From the NCBI GenBank assembly GCA_026014745.1, contig JAOZHS010000001.1, forward strand, positions 682,001 through 746,000: a DNA stretch of 64,000 bases, written 5' to 3'. The DNA is from Candidatus Bathyarchaeota archaeon (GTDB lineage: Archaea > Thermoproteota > Bathyarchaeia > Bathyarchaeales > Bathycorpusculaceae). Under the pieces are notes generated by a model. The model had not been told where the DNA came from. It was given only the letters and a program-made list of their open reading frames with translations, and ran no database searches. Of this stretch, positions 25,343 through 34,414 are shown piece by piece (the first letter of the stretch is position 1; each line of letters starts with the position of its first letter). A program made the translations under genes and the position numbers.

Positions 25343-26431
25343 TTGGATTTAGAACGCAAAATAGAGCTTATCTGTAGACCGCCCACCGAAGAAGTAGTCA
25401 CACCAGAAGACATACGGGCACTACTAGAAACTGACGAGCACCCCATCGCCTACAACGGTTTTGAACCCTCAGGGCTAGTCCATTTGGGCACTGGCGTTAT
25501 GTGCGGTTACAAAATGAAGGATTTCGTGGAAGCAGGCGTACATTTTAAGGTGTTCCTTGCAACCTGGCACGCTTACCTCAACAATAAACTCGGCGGCGAC
25601 CTCACGCTTATACGCAAAGCCGCTGACCTCTTCCGTCATAGTTGGATTGCACTGGGCGTCCCTGCGGACAAAGTAGAATTCATCTACTCAGACGAATTAT
25701 ACAATGACCTTACTTTCTGGGCAAAAACCATGAACATAGCAAAAAACATGACTATCGCCCGAACCACCCGAACCCTCGAAATCGCCGGCCGCAAAGAAGG
25801 CGAAGCCCACTATGTATCGGACTTTCTCTATACCCCCATGCAAGTTGCCGACATATTCCAGCTTAAAGTCAAAATCTGCCAGTTAGGCATGGACCAACGC
25901 AAAGCCAACATGGTCGGGCGCGAAATTGGCGAAAGACTCGGATACTGGAAACCCTCCTGCGTCCACCACCACCTCCTTCAGGGGCTAGAGAAACCTGCCA
26001 TTTGGCCTATTCCAGAGGGGCAGGAACGTGAAGCTGTTGCGTCAGCGAAGATGTCTAAGAGTAAACCTCAAACATGCATATTTATCTACGATACTCCCGA
26101 AGAGATCAAACAAAAAATGAGTCGCGCGTTTTGTCCTGAGCGCATCATCAAATTCAACCCTATACTGGACATATGTAAATACATAATCTTCCGCGAAAAA
26201 GACAGCTTTACCATCGAGCGCCCAGCCAAATTCGGCGGCAACGCGCAATTCCACAGTTTCCAAGAACTCGAAACCTGCTATGCGGAGGGTAAACTGCATC
26301 CTATGGACCTCAAAAACGGAGTCGCAGCAGAACTCGCAACCATCCTTGAACCCGTCCGCCGCTACTTCGCCAACAACAGTGAAGCCAACGACTGCCTAGA
26401 AACTGTTCGCAAAGCCAAAATCACCCGTTAA
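25343..26431 (+). CDS. tyrS: Tyrosyl-tRNA synthetase
   Basis: The 362-residue protein has the archaeal TyrRS form: class I signature GLVHLGT (44-50, HIGH variant), YSDELYND, a VGREIGERLGYWKPSC block, and an intact KMSKS at 236-240. No C-terminal S4 domain is present, as in archaea. The start is TTG at 25343, just after AAGGT. The Toprim gene follows after 4 bp, so the two are probably co-transcribed. Confidence 0.95.
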   Translation: MDLERKIELICRPPTEEVVTPEDIRALLETDEHPIAYNGFEPSGLVHLGTGVMCGYKMKDFVEAGVHFKVFLATWHAYLNNKLGGDLTLIRKAADLFRHSWIALGVPADKVEFIYSDELYNDLTFWAKTMNIAKNMTIARTTRTLEIAGRKEGEAHYVSDFLYTPMQVADIFQLKVKICQLGMDQRKANMVGREIGERLGYWKPSCVHHHLLQGLEKPAIWPIPEGQEREAVASAKMSKSKPQTCIFIYDTPEEIKQKMSRAFCPERIIKFNPILDICKYIIFREKDSFTIERPAKFGGNAQFHSFQELETCYAEGKLHPMDLKNGVAAELATILEPVRRYFANNSEANDCLETVRKAKITR

Positions 26432-26435
26432 CGCC

Positions 26436-26846
26436 GTGTCAAGCCACCTAAAAGACCGCGCAGAAAAAATCCAGCTACTCCTTGCCAAACTCGCAGAGGT
26501 ATCAGCAAAGAGTACCTTGATTGTGGTGGAAGGCAAAAAAGACGCCGAAGCCCTCCACGAATTAGGCATAAATGGCGCGGTTCTGACGGTGAAGACAGGC
26601 GGTAAATCCTTTCTTGAAGCCGCCGCCGAGTTAGAGGCGCTTGGCGTGGCTGAGGTTGTTTTGCTGTTGGATTTTGACCGTCGCGGCAAAGAAGGCAGCA
26701 AACGGCTACAGCAGGAACTGGAACGGCAAAAAATTAAGGTTAACGTGAGGTTTTGGCATGAATTGCATGCGTTGGTGGGGCGTGAGGTGCAGTGCATCGA
26801 AAGTTTACCTGCCTATCTATGTACGTTGCAACAAAAAATTGCGTGA
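26436..26846 (+). CDS. Stand-alone Toprim-domain protein
   Basis: The 136-residue protein is a bare Toprim fold: IVVEGKKDAEAL (catalytic Glu) near residue 32 and LLLDFDRRGKEG (Asp-x-Asp) near 78, preceded by a short helix. Toprim domains bind two metals and occur in DnaG primases, topoisomerases and RNase M5-type nucleases. Single-domain archaeal versions have no proven role. The start is GTG at 26436, 4 bp after tyrS, which suggests an RNA-related job. Confidence 0.75.
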   Translation: MSSHLKDRAEKIQLLLAKLAEVSAKSTLIVVEGKKDAEALHELGINGAVLTVKTGGKSFLEAAAELEALGVAEVVLLLDFDRRGKEGSKRLQQELERQKIKVNVRFWHELHALVGREVQCIESLPAYLCTLQQKIA

Positions 26847-27080
26847 CCTCCCAAAGAGGCGTGAAAACATTCAGGTGCATGTTGCTTTTGGGGTCTTTGA
26901 ACTTTTTTAGTCAAATAGGCGGGGTAAATGGCAATAAATGTTGGGTTGCCCTGCCATTCGATGATGATTAAGTGGGTTTGACTGTTTTTAGGCTGCCAGT
27001 TGTCCGCCAAAGTTGCACATGTGCGGGGGGCAGTTGCTTCTGGTTTTTAGGTGTTTTAGTTTCCTTTCTGTGCGATATGT

Positions 27081-27120
27081 TTTATAATGTCTGTGGAGAA
27101 CTTCGTTAGTTATTCGGAGG
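27081..27120 (+). promoter_or_regulatory. TATA box and strong ribosome site before Hsp20
   Basis: TTTATAAT at 27081-27088 and a CGGAGGGGG ribosome site at 27115-27123 precede the ATG at 27132. They give a short leader starting near 27110 for the Hsp20-uL15-SecY run. The rest of 26847-27080 holds no convincing gene. Confidence 0.6.
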
Positions 27121-27131
27121 GGGAAAATTAA

Positions 27132-27578
27132 ATGAGTGCAAGATGGAAACGTTCCATTAAGAATCGAAAATGGTTAGATATTAGTAGCAGTTCACCTAAA
27201 CCTCGAAAAACTCAAGTTTCCCAGACTAGGGATCGGTCTAAATCGGTTCCCCTTCATGCAAGTTTTCGTCCCTCAAAAAGCTACGCCAAAGCTAAAGAGG
27301 ACCAAAAACCACTGATCGATATTTTTCAAGAAAATAATTATATAACTGTTGTCGCAGAAATAGCAGGGTTTAATAGGGAAACACTCAAAATACATGTGAA
27401 AGATCAGAAACTTACGCTGTCGGCAAAATCGAAGGAACGTCGATACTATAAAAGTTTAAATTTGCCGAAAGTAGTGATTCCAAACGCAATGCACACCAAA
27501 TACAAGAACGGCGTGCTTGAGATTAGACTTAGAAAAGCTGAAACAATAGGGAAAGAAGCGGACCAAAATGCCACATAA
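27132..27578 (+). CDS. Hsp20/alpha-crystallin-like small heat-shock protein
   Basis: The 148-residue protein has a long basic, serine-rich N-terminal region (1-60) and a C-terminal alpha-crystallin-like beta domain (about 62-138): PLIDIFQENNYITVVAEIAG, the KLTLSAKSKERRYYKSLNLP strand-loop, and KYKNGVLEIRLRKAE (the conserved GVLxIxLxK motif). It may act as a chaperone for nascent proteins. It overlaps the start of rpl15 by 11 bp and heads the ribosomal/secretion operon, so it is probably translationally coupled. Confidence 0.78.
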   Translation: MSARWKRSIKNRKWLDISSSSPKPRKTQVSQTRDRSKSVPLHASFRPSKSYAKAKEDQKPLIDIFQENNYITVVAEIAGFNRETLKIHVKDQKLTLSAKSKERRYYKSLNLPKVVIPNAMHTKYKNGVLEIRLRKAETIGKEADQNAT

Positions 27579-27978
27579 ACTTAGAAAAATTAGGAAATTC
27601 AGAGGCACACGTACAATAGGTTACGGAAGAATCGGTCAACACCGAGACAGCGGCAGTAAGGGTAACCGAAAAGTCGGACGCCACAAACACTTATGGAGCA
27701 AAATTGTAACCAGTGAACCCAATTACTTCGGGAAACATGGTTTCACGTCACCTCAAAGTCTCCATCGTACAGTAAAAGTAATCAACCTGAGCAAACTTGA
27801 CCAAATGGCACAAGGCAAAAGCATCAACCTAACCGAACTCGGTTACACCAAGCTTTTAGGCACAGGTAAACTCACCAAACCCTTAACCATAGAAGTTGAG
27901 GCTTTCTCTAAATCTGCAGCTGAAAAGGTTAAAGCTGTAGGTGGAGAAATTAAGAGTTCGCAAGCTAACGGAGAGTAA
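27568..27978 (+). CDS. rpl15: Ribosomal protein uL15
   Basis: The 136-residue basic protein begins MPHKLRKIRKFRGTRTIGYG and contains the archaeal uL15 block KVGRHKHLWSKIV, with the C-terminal LGTGKLTKPLTIEVEAFSKS core. It overlaps the Hsp20 gene and precedes secY by 8 bp, the usual end of the archaeal spc-type operon. Confidence 0.95.
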   Translation: MPHKLRKIRKFRGTRTIGYGRIGQHRDSGSKGNRKVGRHKHLWSKIVTSEPNYFGKHGFTSPQSLHRTVKVINLSKLDQMAQGKSINLTELGYTKLLGTGKLTKPLTIEVEAFSKSAAEKVKAVGGEIKSSQANGE

Positions 27979-27986
27979 CCTGTTAC

Positions 27987-29402
27987 ATGGCCGGAAGATT
28001 CCTCAGCCTCTTCAAACCAATAGGCCGAGTTTTACCTGAAATTAAAAAGCCTGAACGCAAAGTAAGCTTTAACGAAAAAATCTTCTGGACTGCTCTTGTC
28101 CTAGTTGTTTTCTTGGTTATGACTGAAATCCCACTCTATGGGATTGAGCAGTCTGCCCAAGATAACTTTGGGGCCCTACGTGTCATCTTTGCCTCTAACC
28201 AGGGCACCCTCATGGAGCTAGGCATTGGGCCTATCGTCACGGCGGGTTTAATTCTCCAGTTACTCGCAGGCTCCGGCATCATTCAATGTGATATGTCAAA
28301 ACCTGAAGACAGAGGTCTCTTTACCTCAGCAAGCAAAGTCTTCACAATCGTCTTAACCGGTGTCCAAGCAGGTGCCTACATCCTTAGCGGCATGTATGGA
28401 AGCATTTCTGGACCCGTATCGCTGATAATATTCTTGCAGTTGATAGCCGCAGGCATAGTTGTTATGTTAATGGATGAACTTGTCCAGAAAGGCTGGGGCC
28501 TAGGCAGTGGAATCAGCCTCTTCATCATGGCAGGTGTCGCCCAAACAATCCTCTGGTCAACCTTCTCGCCACCCACAGGCCTATTCGTCGGCGGATTACA
28601 AAGCTACCTTGATGGTCAACGTTCCCTTATGGACTGGGTGTTCGGTGACATATCCGGATATTACCCCTCACTAATCGGCCTAATCGCAACCATCGCAGTC
28701 TTCCTAGTAGTAATCTACCTACAGGGCGTTAGAATTGAGCTACCCATGAGCTATGCAGGCTACAAAGGCTTCCGCAGCAGATACCCAATCAAACTCATGT
28801 ACGTCAGCAACCTGCCAGTCATCTTCGCTTCCGCGCTGTTCGCAAACGTTTACTTCTTTGCGCAACTGCTCTGGAGCCAATTCGGCAGACCGGAACCCGG
28901 CACGAATCTGTTCTTCCAGATATTTGGTGACTTCAGTTACAACGCTACTAGCAATAACGTCTCGCCCGTAGGCGGACTAGCATACTTCGTCACTGCCCCG
29001 CGCAACATTCAAGGCGTCGCCCTAGACCCACTACGCGCTGTCATCTACCTCGTCGTCATAGTGATCTTCTGCGCCATATTCTCGCTCATCTGGCTGGAAG
29101 TCGGCGGTTTAGGACCCAAGAAAGTCGCCCAACAACTCATGGACAGCGGCATGCAAATCCCAGGCTACAGACGCAGCGGACGACCCATCGAAGCCATACT
29201 CAAACGCTACATCCCCGTCGTTACAGTGCTTGGCGGTATACTCGTCGGTGTCATAGCTGGATTCTCCGACTTCCTAGGCGTATACGGTTCAGGAACAGGC
29301 ATCTTGCTTTCCGTCGGCATCGTGTATCAATACTACGAGTTGCTGATGAGGGAGCGCGCCGCAGAAATGTTCCCCGCATTCAGAAGAATCCTAGGCGAAT
29401 AG
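27987..29402 (+). CDS. secY: Protein translocase subunit SecY (Sec61 alpha)
   Basis: The 471-residue protein has ten transmembrane helices. The plug region follows TM1 (EIPLYGIEQSAQDNFGALRV), and conserved blocks ELGIGPIVTAGLILQLLAG, GWGLGSGISLFI and ILKRYIPVVTVLGGILVG are present. It forms the membrane channel with SecE, encoded at 52.5 kb. It follows rpl15 and is closed by a hairpin terminator. Confidence 0.97.
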   Translation: MAGRFLSLFKPIGRVLPEIKKPERKVSFNEKIFWTALVLVVFLVMTEIPLYGIEQSAQDNFGALRVIFASNQGTLMELGIGPIVTAGLILQLLAGSGIIQCDMSKPEDRGLFTSASKVFTIVLTGVQAGAYILSGMYGSISGPVSLIIFLQLIAAGIVVMLMDELVQKGWGLGSGISLFIMAGVAQTILWSTFSPPTGLFVGGLQSYLDGQRSLMDWVFGDISGYYPSLIGLIATIAVFLVVIYLQGVRIELPMSYAGYKGFRSRYPIKLMYVSNLPVIFASALFANVYFFAQLLWSQFGRPEPGTNLFFQIFGDFSYNATSNNVSPVGGLAYFVTAPRNIQGVALDPLRAVIYLVVIVIFCAIFSLIWLEVGGLGPKKVAQQLMDSGMQIPGYRRSGRPIEAILKRYIPVVTVLGGILVGVIAGFSDFLGVYGSGTGILLSVGIVYQYYELLMRERAAEMFPAFRRILGE

Positions 29403-29412
29403 CCTACCTGAC

Positions 29413-29441
29413 GCTGCAAACGCAGCTTTTTCTTTCTTTTT
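29413..29441 (+). terminator. Hairpin terminator after secY
   Basis: GCTGC (29413-29417) pairs with GCAGC (29422-29426) around AAAC and is followed by a long T-rich run, 10 bp after the secY stop. Confidence 0.65.
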
Positions 29442-29588
29442 TCCCGTTTTTGCTTGTTTTTCTGTATTGTTCTTCTCGACTATGCCCGCGGGGAAGTGGT
29501 AACGGTTATTAACGTGAGCAAACAAGATACGCTACGCACAACGTGAAACAGTGATGGCTGCTAAATAATTAATGAGGACGAATGAAGT

Positions 29589-30515
29589 TTGAAGAAAATT
29601 GTTGCTCTATTGGTATTCGCGATGGTGATGCTTTCAGCAGTTGCCTTAGCCATTGGACCAGTAACTGGGCAGGGCGCGCTAAGTTTCCAAGCATCCATAA
29701 TTGGTCAAAGCGCAGGAGTTTCAGAAGCTACCACATACACTGTTACCATCAGCAACAATGGGCAAGCTAATCTTGGCGACGCAAAACTCTCCATACCAGC
29801 CGGGTACACTAACGTAAAAAATGTAGTCATCACTCAACAACCTGCGTCGCAAAACTGGAATATAACCATCCAAAATGACGCCATCTTAATGGTTGGTTCA
29901 GGCGATGGGTTACCTCCAGGGCAACAACTCGTATTTACTTTTGAAGCCTTAAACCCTCAAGTGGCTGGAAGCTACTCTTGGACTTTAGGCGGCAATCAAA
30001 CCACCAGTTCAGCTGGTCTTAACTCGCCCGAATATACCACAAACATAACCTCTAACCTTGAAATCACCTCCATGACGGCGGCGATAATCGTTTTATTCAT
30101 AGCTGCAGGCATTGCTGCGTTGAACACCGTAATTAACCGGTTATTGATTGGTTACTTTGTCGGTTGGGAACAGTACCGTGTTATGCAAAAAGAAATGGCT
30201 GAATACCGCACTGAAACCATGGCGGCAGCAAGAGCCAACGACAAGAAACAAATGGAGAAACTCAAGAAACGCCAATCCCAAATCAACGCGATGCAACAGA
30301 AAATGCTTAAACCTCAAATGGTGCAATTCGGTATTTCCTTCCTATACCTCTTCGTCTGGTTCTTGGTGTTGACACCAACCTTCGGCAGTACCTCAATGGC
30401 GTACATCCCCGGATTTGGTCCAGTTCCAGTCTTCTACTGGTATCCAATATGCTCATTGTTCTTAGGGTTACTTGCACAACGTCTCATCGGCGTGATGCCT
30501 ATCGAGCAGCGATAA
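29589..30515 (+). CDS. EMC3/Oxa1-type membrane insertase homologue (DUF106) with N-terminal ectodomain
   Basis: The 308-residue protein has a signal-like N-terminus (1-28), an extracytoplasmic beta domain (about 30-155; TYTVTISNNGQANLGDAKLS) and then the DUF106 core: TM at about 160-185, a basic coiled-coil (KEMAEYRTETMAAARANDKK to KPQMVQF, about 205-250) and two TMs at about 250-300. DUF106 proteins are the archaeal relatives of YidC/Oxa1/EMC3 and insert membrane proteins. Position between secY and cmk matches the archaeal gene order. The ectodomain makes the protein longer than typical DUF106 proteins. The start is TTG 29589. Confidence 0.82.
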   Translation: MKKIVALLVFAMVMLSAVALAIGPVTGQGALSFQASIIGQSAGVSEATTYTVTISNNGQANLGDAKLSIPAGYTNVKNVVITQQPASQNWNITIQNDAILMVGSGDGLPPGQQLVFTFEALNPQVAGSYSWTLGGNQTTSSAGLNSPEYTTNITSNLEITSMTAAIIVLFIAAGIAALNTVINRLLIGYFVGWEQYRVMQKEMAEYRTETMAAARANDKKQMEKLKKRQSQINAMQQKMLKPQMVQFGISFLYLFVWFLVLTPTFGSTSMAYIPGFGPVPVFYWYPICSLFLGLLAQRLIGVMPIEQR

Positions 30516-30521
30516 TGCAGG

Positions 30522-31136
30522 GTGAATATAGTGGAAAAGCAAAATCTCCCCTGCAAAAAAACAGTAATCTGCATATCGGGCATGGCGGGAACTGGCAAAA
30601 GCACTCTCTCCAAGCGGCTTGCCCAAAAATATAACTTAGCCTACTATTCAGGTGGTGACGCACTCAAGGCTTTAGCTCAAGCCGAAGGCTACAACGCTTC
30701 CGTTGAAGGCTGGTGGGAGAGCCCTGAAGGCTTAAAGTTTCTCGGCGAAAGAGTCAACAACCCCAAATTTGACAAGGCAGTGGACGATAAACTCTTAGAA
30801 TACGCCTCACAAGGTAACGTTCTTCTTGATAGTTGGACTATGCCTTGGCTGCTTAAAGGTGGCAGTTTTAAAATTTGGTTGCTGGCTTCATTGGAGAAAC
30901 GTGCAGCGCGGGTGGCTCAACGAGACAAGATGACTGTTGAGGAAGCCTTTAAGGTGCTGAAAGAAAAAGAAGCCCACACAAAAACTATCTACAAGAACCT
31001 CTATGGCTTTGTTTTGGATGAGGATTTTGAGCCGTTTGATTTGGTTTTAGATACTGATAATTTGACGGCAAATGACGTTTTTGAGACTCTGTGTCGCGTG
31101 ATTGATAACGTGCTTTTTTCGAGTCAAACCGTTTAG
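30522..31136 (+). CDS. cmk: Cytidylate kinase
   Basis: The 204-residue protein has P-loop GMAGTGKST (20-28), an NMP-binding YSGGDALKALAQAEG region, a VLLDSWTMPWLL stretch and RVAQRDKMTVEEA as lid, the archaeal CMP kinase pattern. It phosphorylates CMP/dCMP. It starts 6 bp after the EMC3-like gene. The neighbouring eL34, eL14 and adenylate kinase genes seen in some archaeal versions of this operon are absent here. Confidence 0.88.
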   Translation: MNIVEKQNLPCKKTVICISGMAGTGKSTLSKRLAQKYNLAYYSGGDALKALAQAEGYNASVEGWWESPEGLKFLGERVNNPKFDKAVDDKLLEYASQGNVLLDSWTMPWLLKGGSFKIWLLASLEKRAARVAQRDKMTVEEAFKVLKEKEAHTKTIYKNLYGFVLDEDFEPFDLVLDTDNLTANDVFETLCRVIDNVLFSSQTV

Positions 31137-31249
31137 AAATGTAGAATTGTTATAGAATTTACTTCTATTTTATTATTACTGAGGCATTAAAATACCTCCA
31201 ATTTAGCTTCTTTTAATCAATCAAACGTTACGATGGGGAAGGGGGATCA

Positions 31250-31624
31250 ATGAAAATTATCTGCGGATTAGCTCTGAGCATATTTGCAGCTTTAATCATC
31301 ATCTGCAACTTTGCTTCATATCGCTATATCAATATAACTTCAACCGCTTCAATGCTGCTTTTTAACGCCTTTTTTATTTCGCTGTTTTTCCTACTTAACG
31401 GCAGCCCCATACAGAAGGCAGGACTGTTAACTATAGGTAACGGTTTGGGGTTTTTGTGGAACCTGTTCTTCCACTACATACAGTTAACGGGTTACAGTTA
31501 CTTTGGAATAACCTTTGACGCCTTATTCACCCTCATCTATCCCCTCCTTACCCTCATGTGGATAGTGCCCTTTTGTTCCCTAACCCTGAGTTATCTACCA
31601 AAATATCAAGTAACCCCCAACTAG
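31250..31624 (+). CDS. Four-helix membrane protein
   Basis: The 124-residue protein has four predicted membrane segments and few charged residues. A GGGAAGGGGG-rich ribosome site precedes ATG 31250. The glycosyltransferase gene starts 10 bp after its stop, so it is probably a partner in the same transcript. It could be a flippase-like or accessory membrane subunit, but I recognise no family. Confidence 0.6.
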   Translation: MKIICGLALSIFAALIIICNFASYRYINITSTASMLLFNAFFISLFFLLNGSPIQKAGLLTIGNGLGFLWNLFFHYIQLTGYSYFGITFDALFTLIYPLLTLMWIVPFCSLTLSYLPKYQVTPN

Positions 31625-31634
31625 AGGCAACAAA

Positions 31635-32909
31635 ATGATTATCCAAATCTTAACCGGCTTCTTTGTTTTCTCAGCTTCAATAATCAGCCTCTACCTAATT
31701 CGTCACTACCTCTTCACAATCACGGTACTGCGCAGGGCAAAAAACAGCAAATCATCAGCCAATAAATCGACACTCTCGTTTCAACCCACTGTCACAGTGC
31801 TTATTCCCGCACACAACGAGGAAAAAGTGGTCAGCAAGCTGCTTCAGAACATGGCGCAATTAATTTATCCTAAAGAAAAACTCGACATTCTTCTAATAAA
31901 TGACGGCTCAACCGACGACACAGGCATCATCGCTGACCAATACGCCAAAAAATACTCCTTCATTCGGGTGCTACATAGAAATGGCAAAGACAGCGCAAAA
32001 GGAAAAGCCGCAGCCATGAACGCTGGCCTAAAACAATCAAGCGGAGAAATCGTGCTCTGTTTCGACGCCGACTACCTTCCCCACCCCGACTTAGTAAGCC
32101 GCCTCGTAGAGAAATTTTCAGACCCAAAAGTAGGTGCAGTGCAGGGGCGCCCCGTCGTCTTAAATGAGCCACAAAACCTCGTAACCCGTTTAGTAACGTT
32201 GGAACGCATCGGCGGTTATCGAGTTGATGAGGAAGCGCGCGACGTTTTAGGGTTGGTGCCGCAGTTCGGTGGAACGGTAGGGGGGTTTAGACGTAGCGCC
32301 CTTGAAGGCTTTGGCGGATTTGATGAGTCCATGCTTACTGAGGATACCGATTTGACTTTCCATCTGTATCGAGAGGGCTACAAAATTCGTTACGTGGCGG
32401 ACGCGGAATGTTATGAGGAAGCCGTGGATAGTTGGAGTGCGTATTGGCGGCAACGGCATCGGTGGGCAAAGGGTCACATGCAAGTCTGCTTCAAACATGC
32501 CTTCAAAGTTTTGTCAAGCAAAAAAATGAAGTTAAAAGAAAAAATCGACGGCATACTAATCTTACACATCTACTTCCTGCCGCTGCTGACAGTTTTGTCC
32601 TTTTTGATTGGCGGTTTACTAATTCTTAACGGTTCCCAAGTTACTGGGTTGTTGTGGTTTGTTGTGCCCATAGCGCTCTACAGTTTTGTAGGCAATTTTG
32701 CTCCCTTCTTTGAAGTTGGCATCGGCGCCTATTTGGATGAACGAAAACGTATCCAATGGTTAACGCCCTTTATGATTTTCTCCTTCTTCTATAACACCCT
32801 AATCTGCACCAAAGCCTTCCTTGACCTGCTATCCGACAAGGTCCGACGCAAGTCAAAGGGTGATTGGGAAAAAACAGACCATAAAGGAAAAGGAGTCAGT
32901 GATATTTGA
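31635..32909 (+). CDS. Processive family 2 glycosyltransferase
   Basis: The 424-residue protein has one N-terminal TM (4-24), a GT2 catalytic domain (VTVLIPAHNEEKVVSKLL at about 53, LLINDGSTDDTG, the DADYLPH metal site, TEDTDLTFHL as catalytic base region, and the QRHRWAKG motif diagnostic of processive enzymes such as cellulose and hyaluronan synthases) and three to four C-terminal TMs. It probably polymerises or transfers sugars at the membrane. The small four-helix protein lies just upstream in the same transcript. Confidence 0.88.
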   Translation: MIIQILTGFFVFSASIISLYLIRHYLFTITVLRRAKNSKSSANKSTLSFQPTVTVLIPAHNEEKVVSKLLQNMAQLIYPKEKLDILLINDGSTDDTGIIADQYAKKYSFIRVLHRNGKDSAKGKAAAMNAGLKQSSGEIVLCFDADYLPHPDLVSRLVEKFSDPKVGAVQGRPVVLNEPQNLVTRLVTLERIGGYRVDEEARDVLGLVPQFGGTVGGFRRSALEGFGGFDESMLTEDTDLTFHLYREGYKIRYVADAECYEEAVDSWSAYWRQRHRWAKGHMQVCFKHAFKVLSSKKMKLKEKIDGILILHIYFLPLLTVLSFLIGGLLILNGSQVTGLLWFVVPIALYSFVGNFAPFFEVGIGAYLDERKRIQWLTPFMIFSFFYNTLICTKAFLDLLSDKVRRKSKGDWEKTDHKGKGVSDI

Positions 32910-32933
32910 AAAAACCCTCAAGGACATGGTGAT

Positions 32934-33200
32934 ATGTTGTTGACTTTTGTTGAAGTTTCTTTGGCTTTGTCGGCTGCGACAGCCTTGGCTCTTTTGGTGA
33001 TGTTCACTCCAGCGTTTGTTGAACTTAAAAAACCGCGCGATGTAGGTCCCCGATTAATTGGGAACTATTTTACACGAAGCATCCTAGGCAACCTTAACTT
33101 GCCCCTCCAAAACATGGAAGACGACAGCCACTGTGGCGTCTTATCTGTGAGGGTTTTGAACCTGTTTGGTTTCCCGAACTTGGAGGGTGGCTTCATTTGA
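32934..33200 (+). CDS. Small membrane-anchored hypothetical protein
   Basis: The 88-residue protein has one N-terminal TM (about 5-27) followed by a conserved-looking TPAFVELKKPRDVGPRLI segment and a soluble tail. The pattern (TM then ELKKPRDxGPRLI) suggests a single-pass membrane protein of unknown function. It follows the glycosyltransferase by 24 bp and overlaps the tail of the convergent radical SAM gene by 8 bp. Confidence 0.5.
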   Translation: MLLTFVEVSLALSAATALALLVMFTPAFVELKKPRDVGPRLIGNYFTRSILGNLNLPLQNMEDDSHCGVLSVRVLNLFGFPNLEGGFI

Positions 33201-34242
33201 GGAGTAGCTTGGCGTTTCTCCACTGTTGACCTGCAAGCGAGAGGAGTCCTCGTGGTCCGCCATAGAGCGAGTACGCGACGTAGCAGAGGTAGTTGCATTG
33301 GGTGCAGTCATGGTATGTTGCTCGTAGGTCTTTGAATTCGGGGCTGTTCCATTTTTGGGATAAATCAAAAACAGAGCCCGCGAAATTGTGGCTGTGGCAA
33401 CCTGCAATTCTGCCTAGGTGGTCAACTACCAAAAAGTTGTTGAGCGCTTGGCATTTCCAGATGCGTTTCTCGTCGTCTTCGTAGAGTCCACGCATGGCTT
33501 CGAGCAGTTTGTCAGTCATGAGGATTAACTTGTTATTCTTTTTCATCTCAATTAGCTGGTTACAGAGTTTAACCATGGCTTTCCTATCAGATATGACGAA
33601 GTCGTCGTTTGGTTTACCGATACGGAATAGCTGTTTGGAATCTACCGAGGTGTCATATGAATAGAGGCAGTACCAAACAGGGATGCCTTTACCTGTGAAG
33701 TGATTGGTTATGTCTACGATTTCGTAGATGTTCTGTTGGCTAATGGTCGGTGTAACAGCAACTTTGATGCCTTCAGCATGTAACTTTTCTACGGCGTGCA
33801 TCGAGTTTTTCCATGAGCCTGGGACATCTTTGATGAAGTCGTTTCTTGTCCCGTCTAAGCTGTCGATGGATATGGCGACGAAGTCAACGTTTCGGAGGCA
33901 ATCAATCTTTTTGACTGCCATGCTGCCGTTATCATAAACTGTGGTCACGAACCGTTCGTTGGCGTATTCGATTATTTCGCCGATATCTTCACGGAGTAGG
34001 GGGTCGCCGCCGCTGAGAACCAAGTCCACGATGCCCATTCCTTTTAGAATGTCGAGGCCTTTTTTGATTTCTTCGGTGGAGAGTTCGTTTTGGTCTTGTT
34101 CTTTCCATACGTTGCAGCCGCGGCATCGATAGTTGCATTTTCTAGTGACAAGCCACTGTGCGTGATGCGGTTTGCCTGGAGAAAGTGAACGAGACGCTAC
34201 TGATGCTGCCTTTTTGAGTCCAACTGTCAAATCCGATGTCAC
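33193..34242 (-). CDS. Radical SAM protein with SPASM-like C-terminus
   Basis: The 349-residue protein has the radical SAM motif Cys36-x3-Cys40-x2-Cys43 (CNYRCRGC), a GGDPLL strand near 78 and the AISIDSLDG block. Its C-terminal cysteines (CQALN, CHSHNF, CTQCNYLC) could hold an auxiliary Fe-S cluster, as in SPASM/Twitch proteins that modify peptides or membrane-linked substrates. The substrate is unknown. Two glycosyltransferase genes lie upstream on the same strand. A TATA-like TTTTTATAG on the minus strand (34281-34289) lies about 43 bp before the start. Confidence 0.8.
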   Translation of the reverse strand: MTSDLTVGLKKAASVASRSLSPGKPHHAQWLVTRKCNYRCRGCNVWKEQDQNELSTEEIKKGLDILKGMGIVDLVLSGGDPLLREDIGEIIEYANERFVTTVYDNGSMAVKKIDCLRNVDFVAISIDSLDGTRNDFIKDVPGSWKNSMHAVEKLHAEGIKVAVTPTISQQNIYEIVDITNHFTGKGIPVWYCLYSYDTSVDSKQLFRIGKPNDDFVISDRKAMVKLCNQLIEMKKNNKLILMTDKLLEAMRGLYEDDEKRIWKCQALNNFLVVDHLGRIAGCHSHNFAGSVFDLSQKWNSPEFKDLRATYHDCTQCNYLCYVAYSLYGGPRGLLSLAGQQWRNAKLLLK

Positions 34243-34414
34243 TAGTCGCTTAGTTGATATTAGCTGTATTCATGCTTGCACTATAAAAACCATTATTTGT
34301 CCCCCTGGCACTTTGCCAATTGGACGCTCAATACCAGAAATCAAAAGCTGCGTTAAGCACTGTGTTGTTAGCATGCTACGGGCTGGGTTCTGCGTCAACA
34401 GCGACTGGTCTTTT

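Noticed and set aside
26955-26990. GATGATGA resembling box C of a C/D guide RNA
   Set aside because: No matching D box (CTGA) lies at the right distance and no terminal stem is seen.
26813-27010. Minus-strand frame of 65 codons with some protein-like stretches
   Set aside because: It overlaps the end of the Toprim gene by 34 bp, starts at a weak TTG with no ribosome site or TATA box, and resembles no family.
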